A DNA stretch of 64,000 nucleotides from Coprinus comatus. Taxonomy: Eukaryota; Basidiomycota; Agaricomycetes; Agaricales; Agaricaceae. The stretch is from positions 310,001-374,000 of the forward strand of contig JAWPGT010000002.1 in NCBI GenBank assembly GCA_034638255.1, in the 5' to 3' direction. A model generated the notes under the pieces. The model had not been told where the DNA came from. It was given only the letters and a program-made list of their open reading frames with translations, and searched no databases. The first letter of the stretch is position 1. Every line of letters begins with the position of its first letter. Of this stretch, positions 20,867 to 32,036 are shown piece by piece. Made by a program: the position numbers and the translations under genes.

Positions 20867-22689
20867 CTAATGGATGTCTGGTTCATTTTTTCCAACGTTG
20901 GAGGGAGAGGGTTCTGAGGGTGTCGCGTGTTGTGATGAGGTAAATAGGATTGATTTTTTTGGAGTTGCTGTATTATGACTGTTTTCATGTTCGTATGGTG
21001 ACTGGCCATATGTAAAAGACCAGGGATGGTTTATAAACCCGGAGTGTGACCCACCGACTTCGGTGCTTGGGGGAGTTAAATTGCCGATGAGATCCTGAGA
21101 TATTGAGGGTGTCGGTGGTGATTTATTATCGTTATCTAAAAGAGTGGTGCCGTTGCGGTTACTGTCACTATTACTCGAACCCTCATGTTGTTTTATTGAC
21201 CGGCCTTCATCAATAACAGATAGTACCGAGCGAAGCTTAGAGTCGGCTTTTCGATGAGACGGACCAGCAGGCACCAAATGTCTTCGATTTGGGGGGGAAT
21301 TATGGGGAGGTGAAACGGAACGGGGAGGAGTGGAAGAGGGAGAAGATGACTGTATACCTGCCCAAGCAGTAGCTTCTGTCGGTAAAACGGTACCGCCATT
21401 AACACTTGTGGGTAGCCATGACGTAACTTTGCTGTTGCTATTGGAGTCGGATGGGAGCGATACACTTGTTTCCTCGGGCGTCCTATTAGTTGGGGTAGGG
21501 GTAGAAGAAGAAGACGGAGAGGGAGTAGGTTGCGTCATGATAGAGAGTGGTGCCAGTATACTAAATATCTGATTTTCCGACGGTGGAGGGCCATAGGCGT
21601 CGAAAGGGTCTGGAACCGATTGCAACATGGGCTCGATAATAGGATCGGATCTGCTACAGGTAAGGACAGGGAGTAAGAAGAGGAAGCTAGTGATCACGTA
21701 CGCTTTGGAGGTGAACCTATCAAAGACGTCCATTGTTGAACGTACGACAATGCAGATCTTGACGTATATATCAGTTAGTATGTGGAAGGAAATTGACAAG
21801 ACTCGGAAACCAACTTTGTTCTGGACAACATCCCAAACTTCCTCTTCGTGCTCCAAGATCTCCTGATAATGGGCTACCTTTAATTCGTCGAGCTCGTCAA
21901 CCTGGTTTTGTAAGACTGCCAGTGCTTCTCTAAAACTTTGTAGGTCTAACCATGATTAGAAAATACACAGTAGAACTCGGAGGTTAAACGCATACATACT
22001 TCGCTGCTTGCGTCTCATGTTCTTCTTTTCTGTTTCCCGGATTACTTGACTCTTGGCACGAAGCGCTCGTTCGTAGGAGCTGGAACGTTCCTGTGGGAAG
22101 GTGAGATAGTGATAAGAATAAGAGCCTGGGATGTTGATATTGCGCATACATTAACAACGGTTTTGTAGGTATCAAGGTGCTGCCGAAGTGGTTTCTCGAA
22201 CTTTTTGTCAAGTGTCTCTGCCTGTGTTGTATGAGGTGGTGCTGCGGGAGCAAGTGGACACTGGTACTGACCAAGACGAGCCAGAAATTTCCAATAAGAT
22301 GATGGACACCTGCTGCAGCCTGGAGACGACTGCCAGCTTCATATGTTGGGCCCTTGAGCCTGTGCTGTGTGAGAGGCAGCAGAAAAGGGGTCTGAATGTT
22401 CTTACCCACTGCAACGCTCCATGGCGTCTGCAAAGGCTGAAGTCGCCTTTGACATTGTCAGGAGGGTTGCGCGATATGCGGCGGAGGTTGACATGAGCTA
22501 TGGGAATGGTTTGTATTGTAGTTAAGAGGAATTTGCGGGTAGGCTTACTTCGTCATAAGCGTGGAGACTGGCCTTGAGGTTAGCACGGGTGATGATCTTT
22601 GAGGGACCATGTGAGCCAAAGTTTACTGCGGAGGCGTTGGTTGCCTCTGAGAAGGTTGGGGACGGTGAACGAGGAGAGCGAAAGGGCAT
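20867..22689 (-). CDS. Ivy1-like BAR-domain phospholipid-binding protein
   Basis: From ATG 22689 (MPFRSPRSPSPTFSEATNAS) the protein continues KIITRANLKASLHAYDELM, AFADAMERCSGLKG, AAAGVHHLIGNFWLVL, then an exon with KKFEKPLRQHLDTYKTVVN, RSSSYERALRAKSQVIRETE, FREALAVLQNQVDELDELK and HYQEILEHEEEVWDVVQNKV. This all-helical, charged array in the first 300 residues fits the BAR/IMD-like domain of fungal Ivy1, which binds phospholipids and the Rab Ypt7 at the vacuole. The last 300 residues are disordered and rich in Ser, Pro, Thr and Asn. Six or so introns; one donor is GTCAGT. The family assignment is from memory of the helical blocks and is moderately sure. Confidence 0.6.
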
Positions 22690-22745
22690 TTTGTAATAGA
22701 GAGAGAGACAAAGTGCTAAGTGTAATCTAATTTCCTATTCTGGCC

Positions 22746-23264
22746 TCAGCTCTTCTTCCCAGCCGCAAGCACACTCATCTTGTCCGGCGACGTCCGCAGG
22801 TAGAACAGCTTTGCCCGTCTCATCCGCCCCTTGCCTGGCTTCTGCACAACCTTGATCTCCTTCACATGTGGCGAGTTCACAAAGAACTGCATTTCAACTC
22901 CAGTCCGCTGTACAACATTTCGTAGTACAAACGACGTGTCGATCCCTCTCCGCCGGATTGATATTAACACCCCCGTGAAACTCGTCGGAGCATGCTCAAG
23001 CACCACCGTCACCACTGACCCCGGTATCAGTTGCTTTGGTGAACGTCGCGAGAAGAGCTCGGAAATTAATTTTTGTTTCTCGACGGTTGGGATCGTCTTG
23101 TGGAGGTACTCCATAAGGCCTTTGCCGACATTGGCACGGGGAGGAGCAGCGACGGTGGGTGGTGGTGGGATGAGTGCGGTTTTGGAGAAGGGGTAGGTGG
23201 CGAGCTCTGCGCGGATAGCAGAGGACGAGAATAGGCGAGCACTACTGCGCCAGAGACCAAGCAT
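22746..23264 (-). CDS. IMG1: Mitochondrial large ribosomal subunit protein bL19m (Img1)
   Basis: A single exon of 172 residues. The bL19 core is clear: PKQLIPGSVVTVVLEHAPTS, then GVLISIRRRGIDTSFVLRNV, then GVEMQFFVNSPHVKEIKV, and KGRMRRAKLFYLR close to the end. This is the ribosomal protein that sits at the 30S-50S interface in bacteria. The first 60 or so residues (MLGLWRSSARLFSSSAIRAE and on) are Arg/Ser-rich without acids, typical of a mitochondrial presequence. It has no intron, unusual among its neighbours. Confidence 0.92.
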   Translation of the reverse strand: MLGLWRSSARLFSSSAIRAELATYPFSKTALIPPPPTVAAPPRANVGKGLMEYLHKTIPTVEKQKLISELFSRRSPKQLIPGSVVTVVLEHAPTSFTGVLISIRRRGIDTSFVLRNVVQRTGVEMQFFVNSPHVKEIKVVQKPGKGRMRRAKLFYLRTSPDKMSVLAAGKKS

Positions 23265-23407
23265 TGTTGGAAGAACTCAAGCGTAGATGGCAAAATATCA
23301 ATTTCTCTCAGTCGCGTAAACAGACGCAAATAACGCCAGTATTAAGTTACAAGCATATGTATGGATTTTCTACTGGTATATCATACACAAATAATCCTAA
23401 AACTCCC

Positions 23408-24265
23408 TCAGAATCCCCGTCCTCGGCCCCTGTCCAATGTATCAGTTCACCATTTAATTAAAACTTCGGCCCTGTACTCACCGGCCCCGACCTCGAGCGT
23501 ATGGTGAAAACCCGCCATATCCACGATATCCTCCACGGTAGCCTCCCCGAGATCCACCCCGTCCACGTCCACGGTTGAAGCCCGGAATATTCGTTCGCTT
23601 AGCCGTCACCTTCTCCAAGCTTAGCATCCTATCCCACACACATTGTCTTTACACACACCTTGATTAGTCGTCCACGGAATAGTGAATTATCCATTGTCAA
23701 CGCAGCATCAATGTGTTCAGGCTCAGAAAATTCTACATATGCATACCTAGTGTTTCATTAATAACGGGCGCTCATACAAAACAACGCTGCGAAAACTTAC
23801 CCCTTCGGATGCCCCGTGAACTTGTCACAAAGGATTGTTACTCGATTAATTGTTCCGCATGCTTGGAAATGAGCCTGGATCTCCTCAGGTGTCGCTGCAT
23901 AATCCACCTGAAAAATCTTAGTTGTAAAACAACCACAGCTACATATCTACTCACATTGCCAACATACACACTCCGCGAATCAATTGACGTTTTGTCCTCT
24001 TCAGTCTCCATTGGACTGCCTTCGCCGGGGTCTGACCCATTGGTTGCTTGGTCTGCAGCAGCTTGTAGCTCCCTGAGCTTTTTTGCTTCTTGTTCCATTG
24101 CCTCCACTCTTTGCTTCATTAGCATGATTTCCTGCAAAGACCGGTGAGAACAAAAACGCGTGCGTGTGGTAGGAGGCATACCTTGGTCTCCTCCTCCTCA
24201 TTCATATCCAAAAGAGAGTCGTCCGCTGCATCGTGTTGGGGTTGGTTGGCCTCGACGTCTGCCAT
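23408..24265 (-). CDS. PAB2: Pab2/PABPN1-type nuclear poly(A)-binding protein
   Basis: One RRM domain flanked by a coiled coil and an arginine-glycine tail. The N-terminus [20 protein letters not shown] is acidic; a helix follows ([19 protein letters not shown]); then the RRM with RNP2 RSVYVGNV and, after short introns, [37 protein letters not shown] (RNP1) and [18 protein letters not shown]. The tail is RGRGRGG, GGYRGGY and a last RGRGRGF before TGA at 23408-23410. Pab2 controls poly(A) length and nuclear RNA turnover. The order acidic-coil-RRM-RGG matches PABPN1. An in-frame Met exists upstream at 24319, but the conserved start is MADVE. Confidence 0.88.
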
Positions 24266-24565
24266 GACTGAGAGAGATGTAGATAGTTGTTTGGCTGGCA
24301 TATTTCGTGGGTGGGCCAAACAGCAGTGTCACGTGCACAGTGCTTCGGTCGGTGTCTGTGACATCACCTGGAGGGCCGTTGGATAAAAGTAGCGGAAAAG
24401 GATAGGAAAATTATTATTTGAAGCCAGGACCACATGGAAGGGTAACCGACCACCTGGTCTACGCCAAATTTCTCAAAGTTCATCCCTTTTCCACGGTCAG
24501 ACTCAGACGTCCACACGTGCCATCTATATTATCCCTTCTTAGCCTTTCCCCCCATCATCTATCCA
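24266..24565. promoter_or_regulatory. Divergent PAB2/Zn2Cys6 promoter region
   Basis: A 300 bp spacer between divergent starts. It contains two CACGTG palindromes, at 24330-24335 and at 24514-24519; the second is 46 bp before the regulator's ATG. No TATA box is evident. Confidence 0.4.
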
Positions 24566-27500
24566 ATGCCAAAGGGCGACGACGTGCCCAGTGCACACAA
24601 CCAGTCAAAGAAGAAGCGGGCAGACGACGAATCCCTTCCTCTTGATGTTGGCCAGAAGCCTCTTCAGCTTCAGCGACGTCGTGTATGGCGTGCATGCGAA
24701 AGTTGTCGGTCTGTCTTGTTTATCGTCCATCCCCTTCGGCGCTCATACTCACCCTTTGCCAGACGAAAGAAGATAAAGTGCGATGGGTGTGAGCCCACCT
24801 GTTCCCAATGTGCCTCCTCTGGCTCTCAGTGCACCTGGCTCCAAACGAAGGATAGGGCTGCTTTAAGCCGCCAGTGCGTCCCCTTGAACACAATACATAC
24901 TCATATATCTGATCCTCCAGTCGTACAGCTATGTACAAGAACTCGAGGCTCGTCTTCTACATATGGAGTCCCTGTTTACACAAATTGCTCCAGTTCTAGA
25001 GAATCTTGGCCCCCTAGCAAATGGCGCCGCTCCTTCTTCCTCAACCACTCAATCAGGACCAGTGGCAGTTGATAAAGTACCCCCTGCAGCCGCCGCAGCT
25101 TTGCGATCCCTTGCGCCCAAGACCCAAGTTTCTGAGCCATCTACTCCAACCATCAAACCTGAAGACGATGTCAGCGAGTCATTTGGCCAGCTAGCACTCG
25201 ATGAATATGGCCATATGAGATGGATAGGGGGTTCTTCGACCATGTCGCTCATCCAATCCTTCAAAGCTCTCACTTCATCTCCTTTGCACCGAATCTCCCC
25301 GATGGAGGAGGACCCTCATGCCCCCGGCCCGAGCGTAAACAAGCTTTATTTTCCTGCTGCTGTCTTTTTCGGAAAAGTTCGTGCTCTCCCTGGTCCTGAG
25401 GAGGTGGAGTACCCCGACCGGGACCTCGCCGATAAACTTGTACGTGAACGCCGTAAGATACTGTTTCGCTGCGATTGACATGTTTCCAGGTAGATGCTTA
25501 TTTCGCTCGATTCCATTTCCTGATGCCGGTTGTCGATAAACCATCTTTCATCCAGAAGTATCGGAAGCTCATGGATAATACTCATGATCACGTACTCGCG
25601 CGTTCCGAAACAGCGTTTTTGTCTCTTATTTTTGCCGTCTTCGCTTGTGCCGCCAATTTAGTCGAAGACCCTCGGTTAACAACTTCAGAACGACATGATG
25701 ATGGTGGGATGGGTATGGTTTACTACGAACGGTGAGTATCATGAATCGGTTAGCATGCCTATGGCATTGACTGAGAAAACCGTAGGGCACTCATATTACA
25801 ATACATCAGTCATGCCAACATCCAAATTGCGCATGTCCAGTGCTTCCTACTTATGTCATCATTCCTAAGTTCCATAAACTGCCTACCCCAGGCATGGATC
25901 TTGTTAGGACAGGCCGTCCGTACCGGCCAAGACTTGGGACTTCATGTGAGCAATCAGACCCCAATACAGATTACCATATATGTCTTACAAACTTCTCTCT
26001 CTCACAGCGCTCTCCCCGTCGGCTTCTCATCAGTTCCATTGAGAAGGAAACCCGCCGGAAGATCTGGTGGGGTGTTTATACGCTGGATCGCATGCTTGCA
26101 CTTGCTTTAGGTCGTCCACTTGGGATCAACGACTTTGACTGTGACGTCGAAATGCCTGTCGAGGTCGATGATGAAGCCCTTCCAGAGTACTTCTCTGGCG
26201 CACCTATTGCACAGCGACATCCCGCTTTGATGACAGGTACGATCTATATGATCAGACTTTATGAAATTGCGGGCAGAGTTCTTCGCGAAGTTTATGCTCT
26301 AGAAAACTGCAAAGAGAATTTAGAGCCCGAACAGAAAGTTGAAATCCAGAAGAAGGTAGAATATCTTGATAACGAACTCACAAAATGGTGTGAGGAACTG
26401 CCACCCGTATTCAAGTCAGCCCCGGAGACTGATGAACAGGTTTCCATGGGTGCCGTTCTCTGTAGCCATTACTATTGCATTGTGACGACTCTACACCGAA
26501 ATTTTATTCCGGTGAGGCCAGATCAACTTGTTACCCCAAAGTCGACCATCAAGGCCGTATCTTCTGCACGATCTTGCATCCGACTGGCGCCCTCGATGAA
26601 GGATGTTGTGCCACCCTCGCATCACCTGGCATTTTTCATTCAGAATCTGTTCAGCTCCGCGGTCATCTTGCTCCTGTATGCCATGCATTCCACTGATTCA
26701 CGTGCTGCGAATCAAGCACTAGATGAAGGGAAAAGTACTTTGTCTGCCTTGGAGGCTTGGGAAGGACGTTGGCCAGGTGCTCGTAAATGCAAGGAGCTCT
26801 TGGTGGATCTGGTGACTACTGCCAATGATGCCATCAGCCAGGTTCGAAATGGAAGGGCGAGTAACTCCCAACCTCTTCCTCCTACAAATTCGATGGGGCA
26901 TAGGCCTGCCCGAACGGAACGGCGAAAATCTGTGACCATCGCTACAGCTGCTACTAGTGTCCCACCCGGTCGCCCCCTAAGAACTCGAACAAGGAGGACC
27001 CAATCCCGCGACCCCACCACTGGCACAAGTAGGCGTCTGTCTGCAGTTTCGCCGTATCGAGTAGATAGTGAGTGGCTTCTCAATAAGTATGATACGCACT
27101 ACTAATATTTTCTTGCGCCAGGTGCTCGTGCTCGCTCGACATCGCGACGTCGTGGACTAGATGACGTGGATGGAAATGGGGATCGTAGCACCAATACTTC
27201 CTTTTATCAATCTTTTTCGAGCCCCTCGGCTGCTCCAAGCAATATCGCAGCGTCAACGTCAAGCCAACACAGTTCACCTGCATCAGTTGATCTACCTTCC
27301 CCGACTATGTCTACTCTAGAACAGTCTAAAGAGGCCAGCCCACGCCTATCTACCACCTTTAATACTTTTACAACCCCAGTATCCCCCGTATCTGCTGCAT
27401 CCCCTCGCTTCGATTATGATTATCAAATGCACCCGAGTCCTTTAAGTCAAACCAATGCCCAGCAATGGAACGGAAATGGACAAGATATATACGGTTCAAA

Positions 27501-27822
27501 TTCGCAAGACGCTACTACGTTATTTACGAATACATATGGCTTTGGAACGGGACTGGATCATTTTACGACTGGATACGACGCAACACCGGAGATGACACTG
27601 GCAGGTTTGTCTTCCAATTCTCCAAGTACTGGTTTTGCAGCTACTGGACTTCCCTTCCGAGGATTAGATTATATCAGAAATTTTAACTCTGGAGTGTATA
27701 ATACTGGAGAACAAGAATCGTTGTGGCAGAGCTACGATCCAGGCGCATTCGGATTTGATCCAGACTTGCCCTTTACATTTGGGGATTCTGTCTCGGATAA
27801 TCAGGATACAACTATTCGCTGA
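24566..27822 (+). CDS. Zn2Cys6 transcription factor with fungal-specific MHR domain
   Basis: The DNA-binding domain spans two exons: WRACESC, then after splicing RRKKIKCDGCEPTCSQC and SSGSQCTWL, with spacing Cx2Cx6C...Cx2Cx6C. It is followed by a linker and coil (HYVQELEARLLHMESLF). The middle is the fungal-specific regulatory domain, with AYFARFHFLMPVVDKPSFI, INCLPQAWILLGQAVRTGQD and the hallmark ETRRKIWWGVYTLDRMLALA followed by LGRPLGI. This hallmark resembles XlnR-type and related regulators, but the target genes cannot be read from the sequence. The C-terminus from about 26830 is disordered, rich in Ser, Thr, Arg and then Gln, Asn, Gly and aromatic residues, a likely activation region. 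About seven introns; roughly 950 residues. Confidence 0.88.
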
Positions 27823-28228
27823 TCTTTTAATGCTTCTACTTCTATATGATTTTTTGTCTTGCTTTATGTAGTTCGTCTTATCTCTTGGACAGTGGTGTAT
27901 ATGTCACCATAACCTGTTTCCCGTTCACTGTACCGACAATTGTATCTATACGCTCTCTATTATGCGTTTATAGGAATAGTATCACTCATAGATTATGCAT
28001 TTGTTAATAGCATGACCGGTGACCGTTTGGCCTGTAATTTCAGTTTTTCCTTGATGTAAATAAACGCTTTTATGTAGGAAATACCCCTTTCCGGCAATTG
28101 AGAATCGCCGTTGTCTCCGGGTACAAAGGTTGCCGGGAGTTCATTACCCCACACTTTATAAATCCCAGCCAGGTACATATACTGGTTCTCTCACTCAACC
28201 ATCCTCTATCCATCTCCCTTTGAACATA
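27823..28228. promoter_or_regulatory. Intergenic with TATA box for the acyl-CoA dehydrogenase
   Basis: About 400 bp between two plus-strand genes. A TATAAA at 28157-28162, 72 bp before the next ATG, and a pyrimidine-rich leader (28195-28220) suggest a strongly or conditionally expressed promoter. Confidence 0.45.
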
Positions 28229-30234
28229 ATGTCGCATCCTATCACTCAATATACCTCTGAAGCCTCATGGGCTATGGTACGTTTTGGTTACGCGTTATAT
28301 TGATATTTTTATTTATATAGTTATAACATAGGTTGAGGACAAATTCTCACCTTTCGCCAAAGAGACTTTGACCAAGTTGATTACGTTCCTCGAGGTACGT
28401 GCTTTAATTAAAGATAGACACCGCTTCATTCAAAGAGATGTATATGTATAAATGTGATTACTGATATATGTCATAATGTTGTTTCCACATAGGAGGACCT
28501 TTTACCTTCGGTCAAAGTTGCTCATGCACAAATCCCTAATGACCCGATTTTGAGGTGGAAAACCGTTATTCCTGTGGTTGCTGACCTCAAGGAAAAGGCA
28601 AAGAAACTTGGATTATGGAATTTATTCTTGAGCAAGACTCATTATCCCAAACATGGTGTTCCTTTGACTAACCTCGAGGTATGTACCATTTTTCTCTAAA
28701 ATATAGTTAACCGTTCCAATTCTCAACGTTGTTCGCGATTATGGTGGACTAGTATGGCGTTATGGCTGAACTTTTGGCTCATGCCGGAGCTATTGGTCCG
28801 GAAGCTGTCAACTGTTCTGCACCCGATACCGGTAATATGGGTATGTCTGAATTCTAGACCTTATTTTTCTTTTTGCATGTGACCAACTGTTTTTTCTCTC
28901 TTTTCTTTAGAGGTGTTGGCGAGGTACGGTAATGACGAACAACAGAAGAAGTGGCTTGAACCTTTATTGAATGGAGAAATTCGTTCTGCATTCGCCATGA
29001 CTGAAAAGAACGGTACGTCCACACTATAAAAAAAAAAAACATAAATTCGCGTGTATATTGACTTCCAATATAGTCGCTTCCTCTGATGCTACAAATATTC
29101 GTACCTCCATTAGACTCGAAGGCAACGAAATTGTCATTAACGGTCATAAATGGTGGATTAGTGGAGCTGGTGATCCAAGATGCAAAGTTCATCTTGTAAT
29201 GGGTAAAAGTGATCCTAACAACAAGAGCGCATATAATCAACAAAGTGTTGTGCTTGTACCTGCTGATGCTCCAGGAGTCAAAATCATTAGACCTATGCAA
29301 GTGTTTGGTTATGATGATGCTCCTGAGGGTCATTGTGAAATTATTTATGAAAATGTCCGTGTACCTGTTGGGAATTTGGTACTTGGTTGGGGTAGGGGAT
29401 TTGAGATTATTCAAGGTCGTCTTGGGTGAGTTTTTGCTCTTTTTCTTTCCTGGATGTGCTGATATTGATATTTTTGAAATAGACCTGGTCGTATCCATCA
29501 TTGCATGCGTTCAATTGGAGCTGCTCAAGCATCACTTAACCTTCTCCTTCAAAGAGTTACCGATCCCAGTCGTAAGACCTTCAACAAGTACCTTTACGAA
29601 CACGGTATGTCTTGAAACCACGACCTATTTCTGGCACGCAGAAAATTAATAGACATGCAGGTACTGTCATTGCTGATATTGCCAAGTCCCGTGCGGAAAT
29701 TGAAGCCTCTAGGCTTTTGGTGTACAGTGCTGCTCAACAGGTAAAAGCACTCCTGATTTCCTGTATTTCAATACACATACTAAATACATTTAACAGATCG
29801 ACAAATACAAGGCCAAGGGTGCGCTTAAGGAAATTGGTATTGCCAAGGTCAGTTAAAAGCGATTATCCCTTTTGGAAGTATAATTGTTGACAGTAAGATT
29901 TAGTTCGTGGTCCCTTCGATGGCATTGACGGTCATCGATCGTGCTATTCAAAGCTTCGGTGCCGAGGGTGTATCACAAGATCAAGAGCTTGCTGCTCGTT
30001 GGGCTGGCCTTAGGACACTTCGTATTGCTGATGTATGTTTGAATTTTTATAGAAGAGAAGTATAACTGACGTGCGGGATTTCTTTTTTAGGGACCTGATG
30101 CCGTTCATATTCAACAAGTTGGTCAACGTGAACTCCGTCGTGTACCTGAACTTGTACAAAAAGCGAAGGAGAGGAGGGAGAGAGAAAGAGCATTGTTTTC
30201 AAAGTATAATATCAACGTCAAGTCCCACCTCTAA
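28229..30234 (+). CDS. Acyl-CoA dehydrogenase (ACAD10/11-like)
   Basis: A flavoenzyme that oxidises acyl-CoA to trans-2-enoyl-CoA. The protein starts [16 protein letters not shown]. Typical blocks are [18 protein letters not shown], then [56 protein letters not shown] (flavin-binding loop), [40 protein letters not shown] and [13 protein letters not shown]. The '[10 protein letters not shown]' and '[10 protein letters not shown]'-like blocks fit the ACAD10/ACAD11 group, which acts on long or branched acyl chains, rather than short-chain enzymes. There is no fused aminoglycoside phosphotransferase domain as in animal ACAD10/11. At least nine short introns. The last exon is charged ([15 protein letters not shown]) and ends at 30234. 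Confidence 0.88.
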
Positions 30235-31421
30235 ACCCAGGCAGGAACTCTTTTTTTAGCTAATGTAAGAAAAATAGTGTACTTGAGATTACCTTATACC
30301 CCAATTGTGTAACTACTAACGTGGGTTGAAAGAGGATTGAATATATATCCATATGCTTTCTCAAGGCGTTGGAGTTGAGGGGGCTCACATTGACCAATGA
30401 AATAAGCATTTGCGGGGTAGTAACTACTAATAATAATTACTATCCATACCCCAGAAATGCTTCGCTTTGGAAAGAATACATGGTAACTTTTGCTCACTAC
30501 TAACTTTAGGTAATGTTTGAGCCCGAGTAAATCGAATAGCGGTAAGTTACTACTAGCGAACAGTGGATAAGCTGTTACGCTAAATCGTCATTATGCGCCA
30601 TTGACGTATAGAAGGGTGAGCTCCACTGATACGGTGGTAATTTATTTCACTTAAGTGGGGCGAAAGGAAATGCTGGTTCCGTGGAGAATTACTAGGCATT
30701 TGGGGTCAATTGATAATGAGATTGGTAGAATATTATATAGGCTATCGATTGACGAATGAATAAATTGGTAATTTTTGGGGGGGTGGGAGAGCCAAGGTGG
30801 GAAACCCCTTAGGCCAAGTGGGATGGATATAAATTTGGGATTAGAATTAAGCTACTGTGTGTGACTTTTATTTATAGAACAGTCAACGGATACGTTTGTG
30901 CAAGATATACAGTCTCGTCTCATAATCTCATATTGTATATGAATCAGCTTCGTGGTTCAGTAATATCGGTTTCGGGCTAAGCTTGTATGAGGTGGATAAG
31001 ATAAAGACGGTGATGAAGTGATGGTACAGCGAGGGATTTCTGAACTACCTCCTTTCATTAAGGCTAGGGGCTGTCCGGTGCCAAGTTCGGACGGAAGTCA
31101 CTGAGGAGTGAGAAGCGCCACTCACAGAAAGAGGGAGAGGGGACGATTATATTTAGTAATCAGAAGCCGAGGATTGGGGTCGATTGTGGAAGGCAGAACA
31201 GGGGTCACTTGATAGTTGATAGAGCTGCCCACAATTGCGCTTCCGAAGAGTTCTAAAGGGTGCAAACACAAAAGTATAAGAAAGCTGTACATAATCAGAA
31301 CATCTCGAAAACTTCAAGGGTTGCTGAGAAAGTAATGGTGTTGTAGGTCCATATGGGAGGGAGAAGATTTCATTTAGGGGTACTAATTTGGGGGGGACGC
31401 GTTGATCACGTGTAGAATAGG
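30235..31421. other. Intergenic, AT-rich, no gene recognised
   Basis: About 1.2 kb with short open frames only. I see no tRNA, no long repeat and no family-like peptide. A CACGTG at 31407-31412 lies just upstream of the next ATG. Confidence 0.5.
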
Positions 31422-31957
31422 ATGTCTTCCGACGGCGAGGATGTTGGGCAAGAAACGAAGCGTGTGATTCGCGTCGACATTCCGCCGAGGTTTATCTATG
31501 TTACGAGCACTGCAGTTGTTGTTGGGACGGTGATTGGGCTGGTACGTGGGGGACGACTGGCGGGGATGCGGTTCCTGGCCGAGAATGTACACCGTCCTCC
31601 TACGACAGTGCAAGGATGGTACTTTTACAACAAAACGAAGAATTACAAAGTAATTTGGGGTGGGCTGAAGGGTGCTGGAAAAGAGTCTGCACGACTAGGT
31701 GCAGCAGCGTTGGGGTGGGTGGGGACTGAGGAGCTGGCTGAACAAGCTGGGTGGGGAGTTGTGCAAGATAGTTGTGCTGGGGTACTTAGTGGAGGAGCGT
31801 TCTCAGCAGTGTGTGAGTAGCAGGGCGTGATAGTTGTTCTGAGGCTAAATGGTCAACAGATGGACTTCCATGGAAGATAACGCGGCGTGCGATAGGACTT
31901 GGACTGGTGATTGGGGGTAGCCTGGACTTATTACGGTGGATTAGGACGTTGGGTTAG
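31422..31957 (+). CDS. Small glycine-rich membrane protein, possibly Tim17/22/23-like
   Basis: Two exons joined across an intron starting near 31813 give about 160 residues. The protein has several Gly/Ala-rich hydrophobic segments: FIYVTSTAVVVGTVIGLVRG, SARLGAAALGWVGTEELA, GVLSGGAFSAVYGLPW and AIGLGLVIGGSLDLLRWI. A conserved-looking middle is TTVQGWYFYNKTKNYKVIWG. The spacing of glycine-rich helices recalls the Tim17/Tim22/Tim23 superfamily of mitochondrial inner-membrane proteins, but I see no decisive motif. It ends only 79 bp before the kinase gene on the same strand, so the kinase promoter must overlap it. Family is uncertain; the gene itself looks real because the intron keeps a coherent hydrophobic pattern. 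Confidence 0.5.
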
Positions 31958-32036
31958 TTATAAAGAGCCGGTAGATGTCTGCTCCACAGAGGCAATGCAC
32001 GATATAAACACTCGATTTTCTTACTTCCCAGCCATC

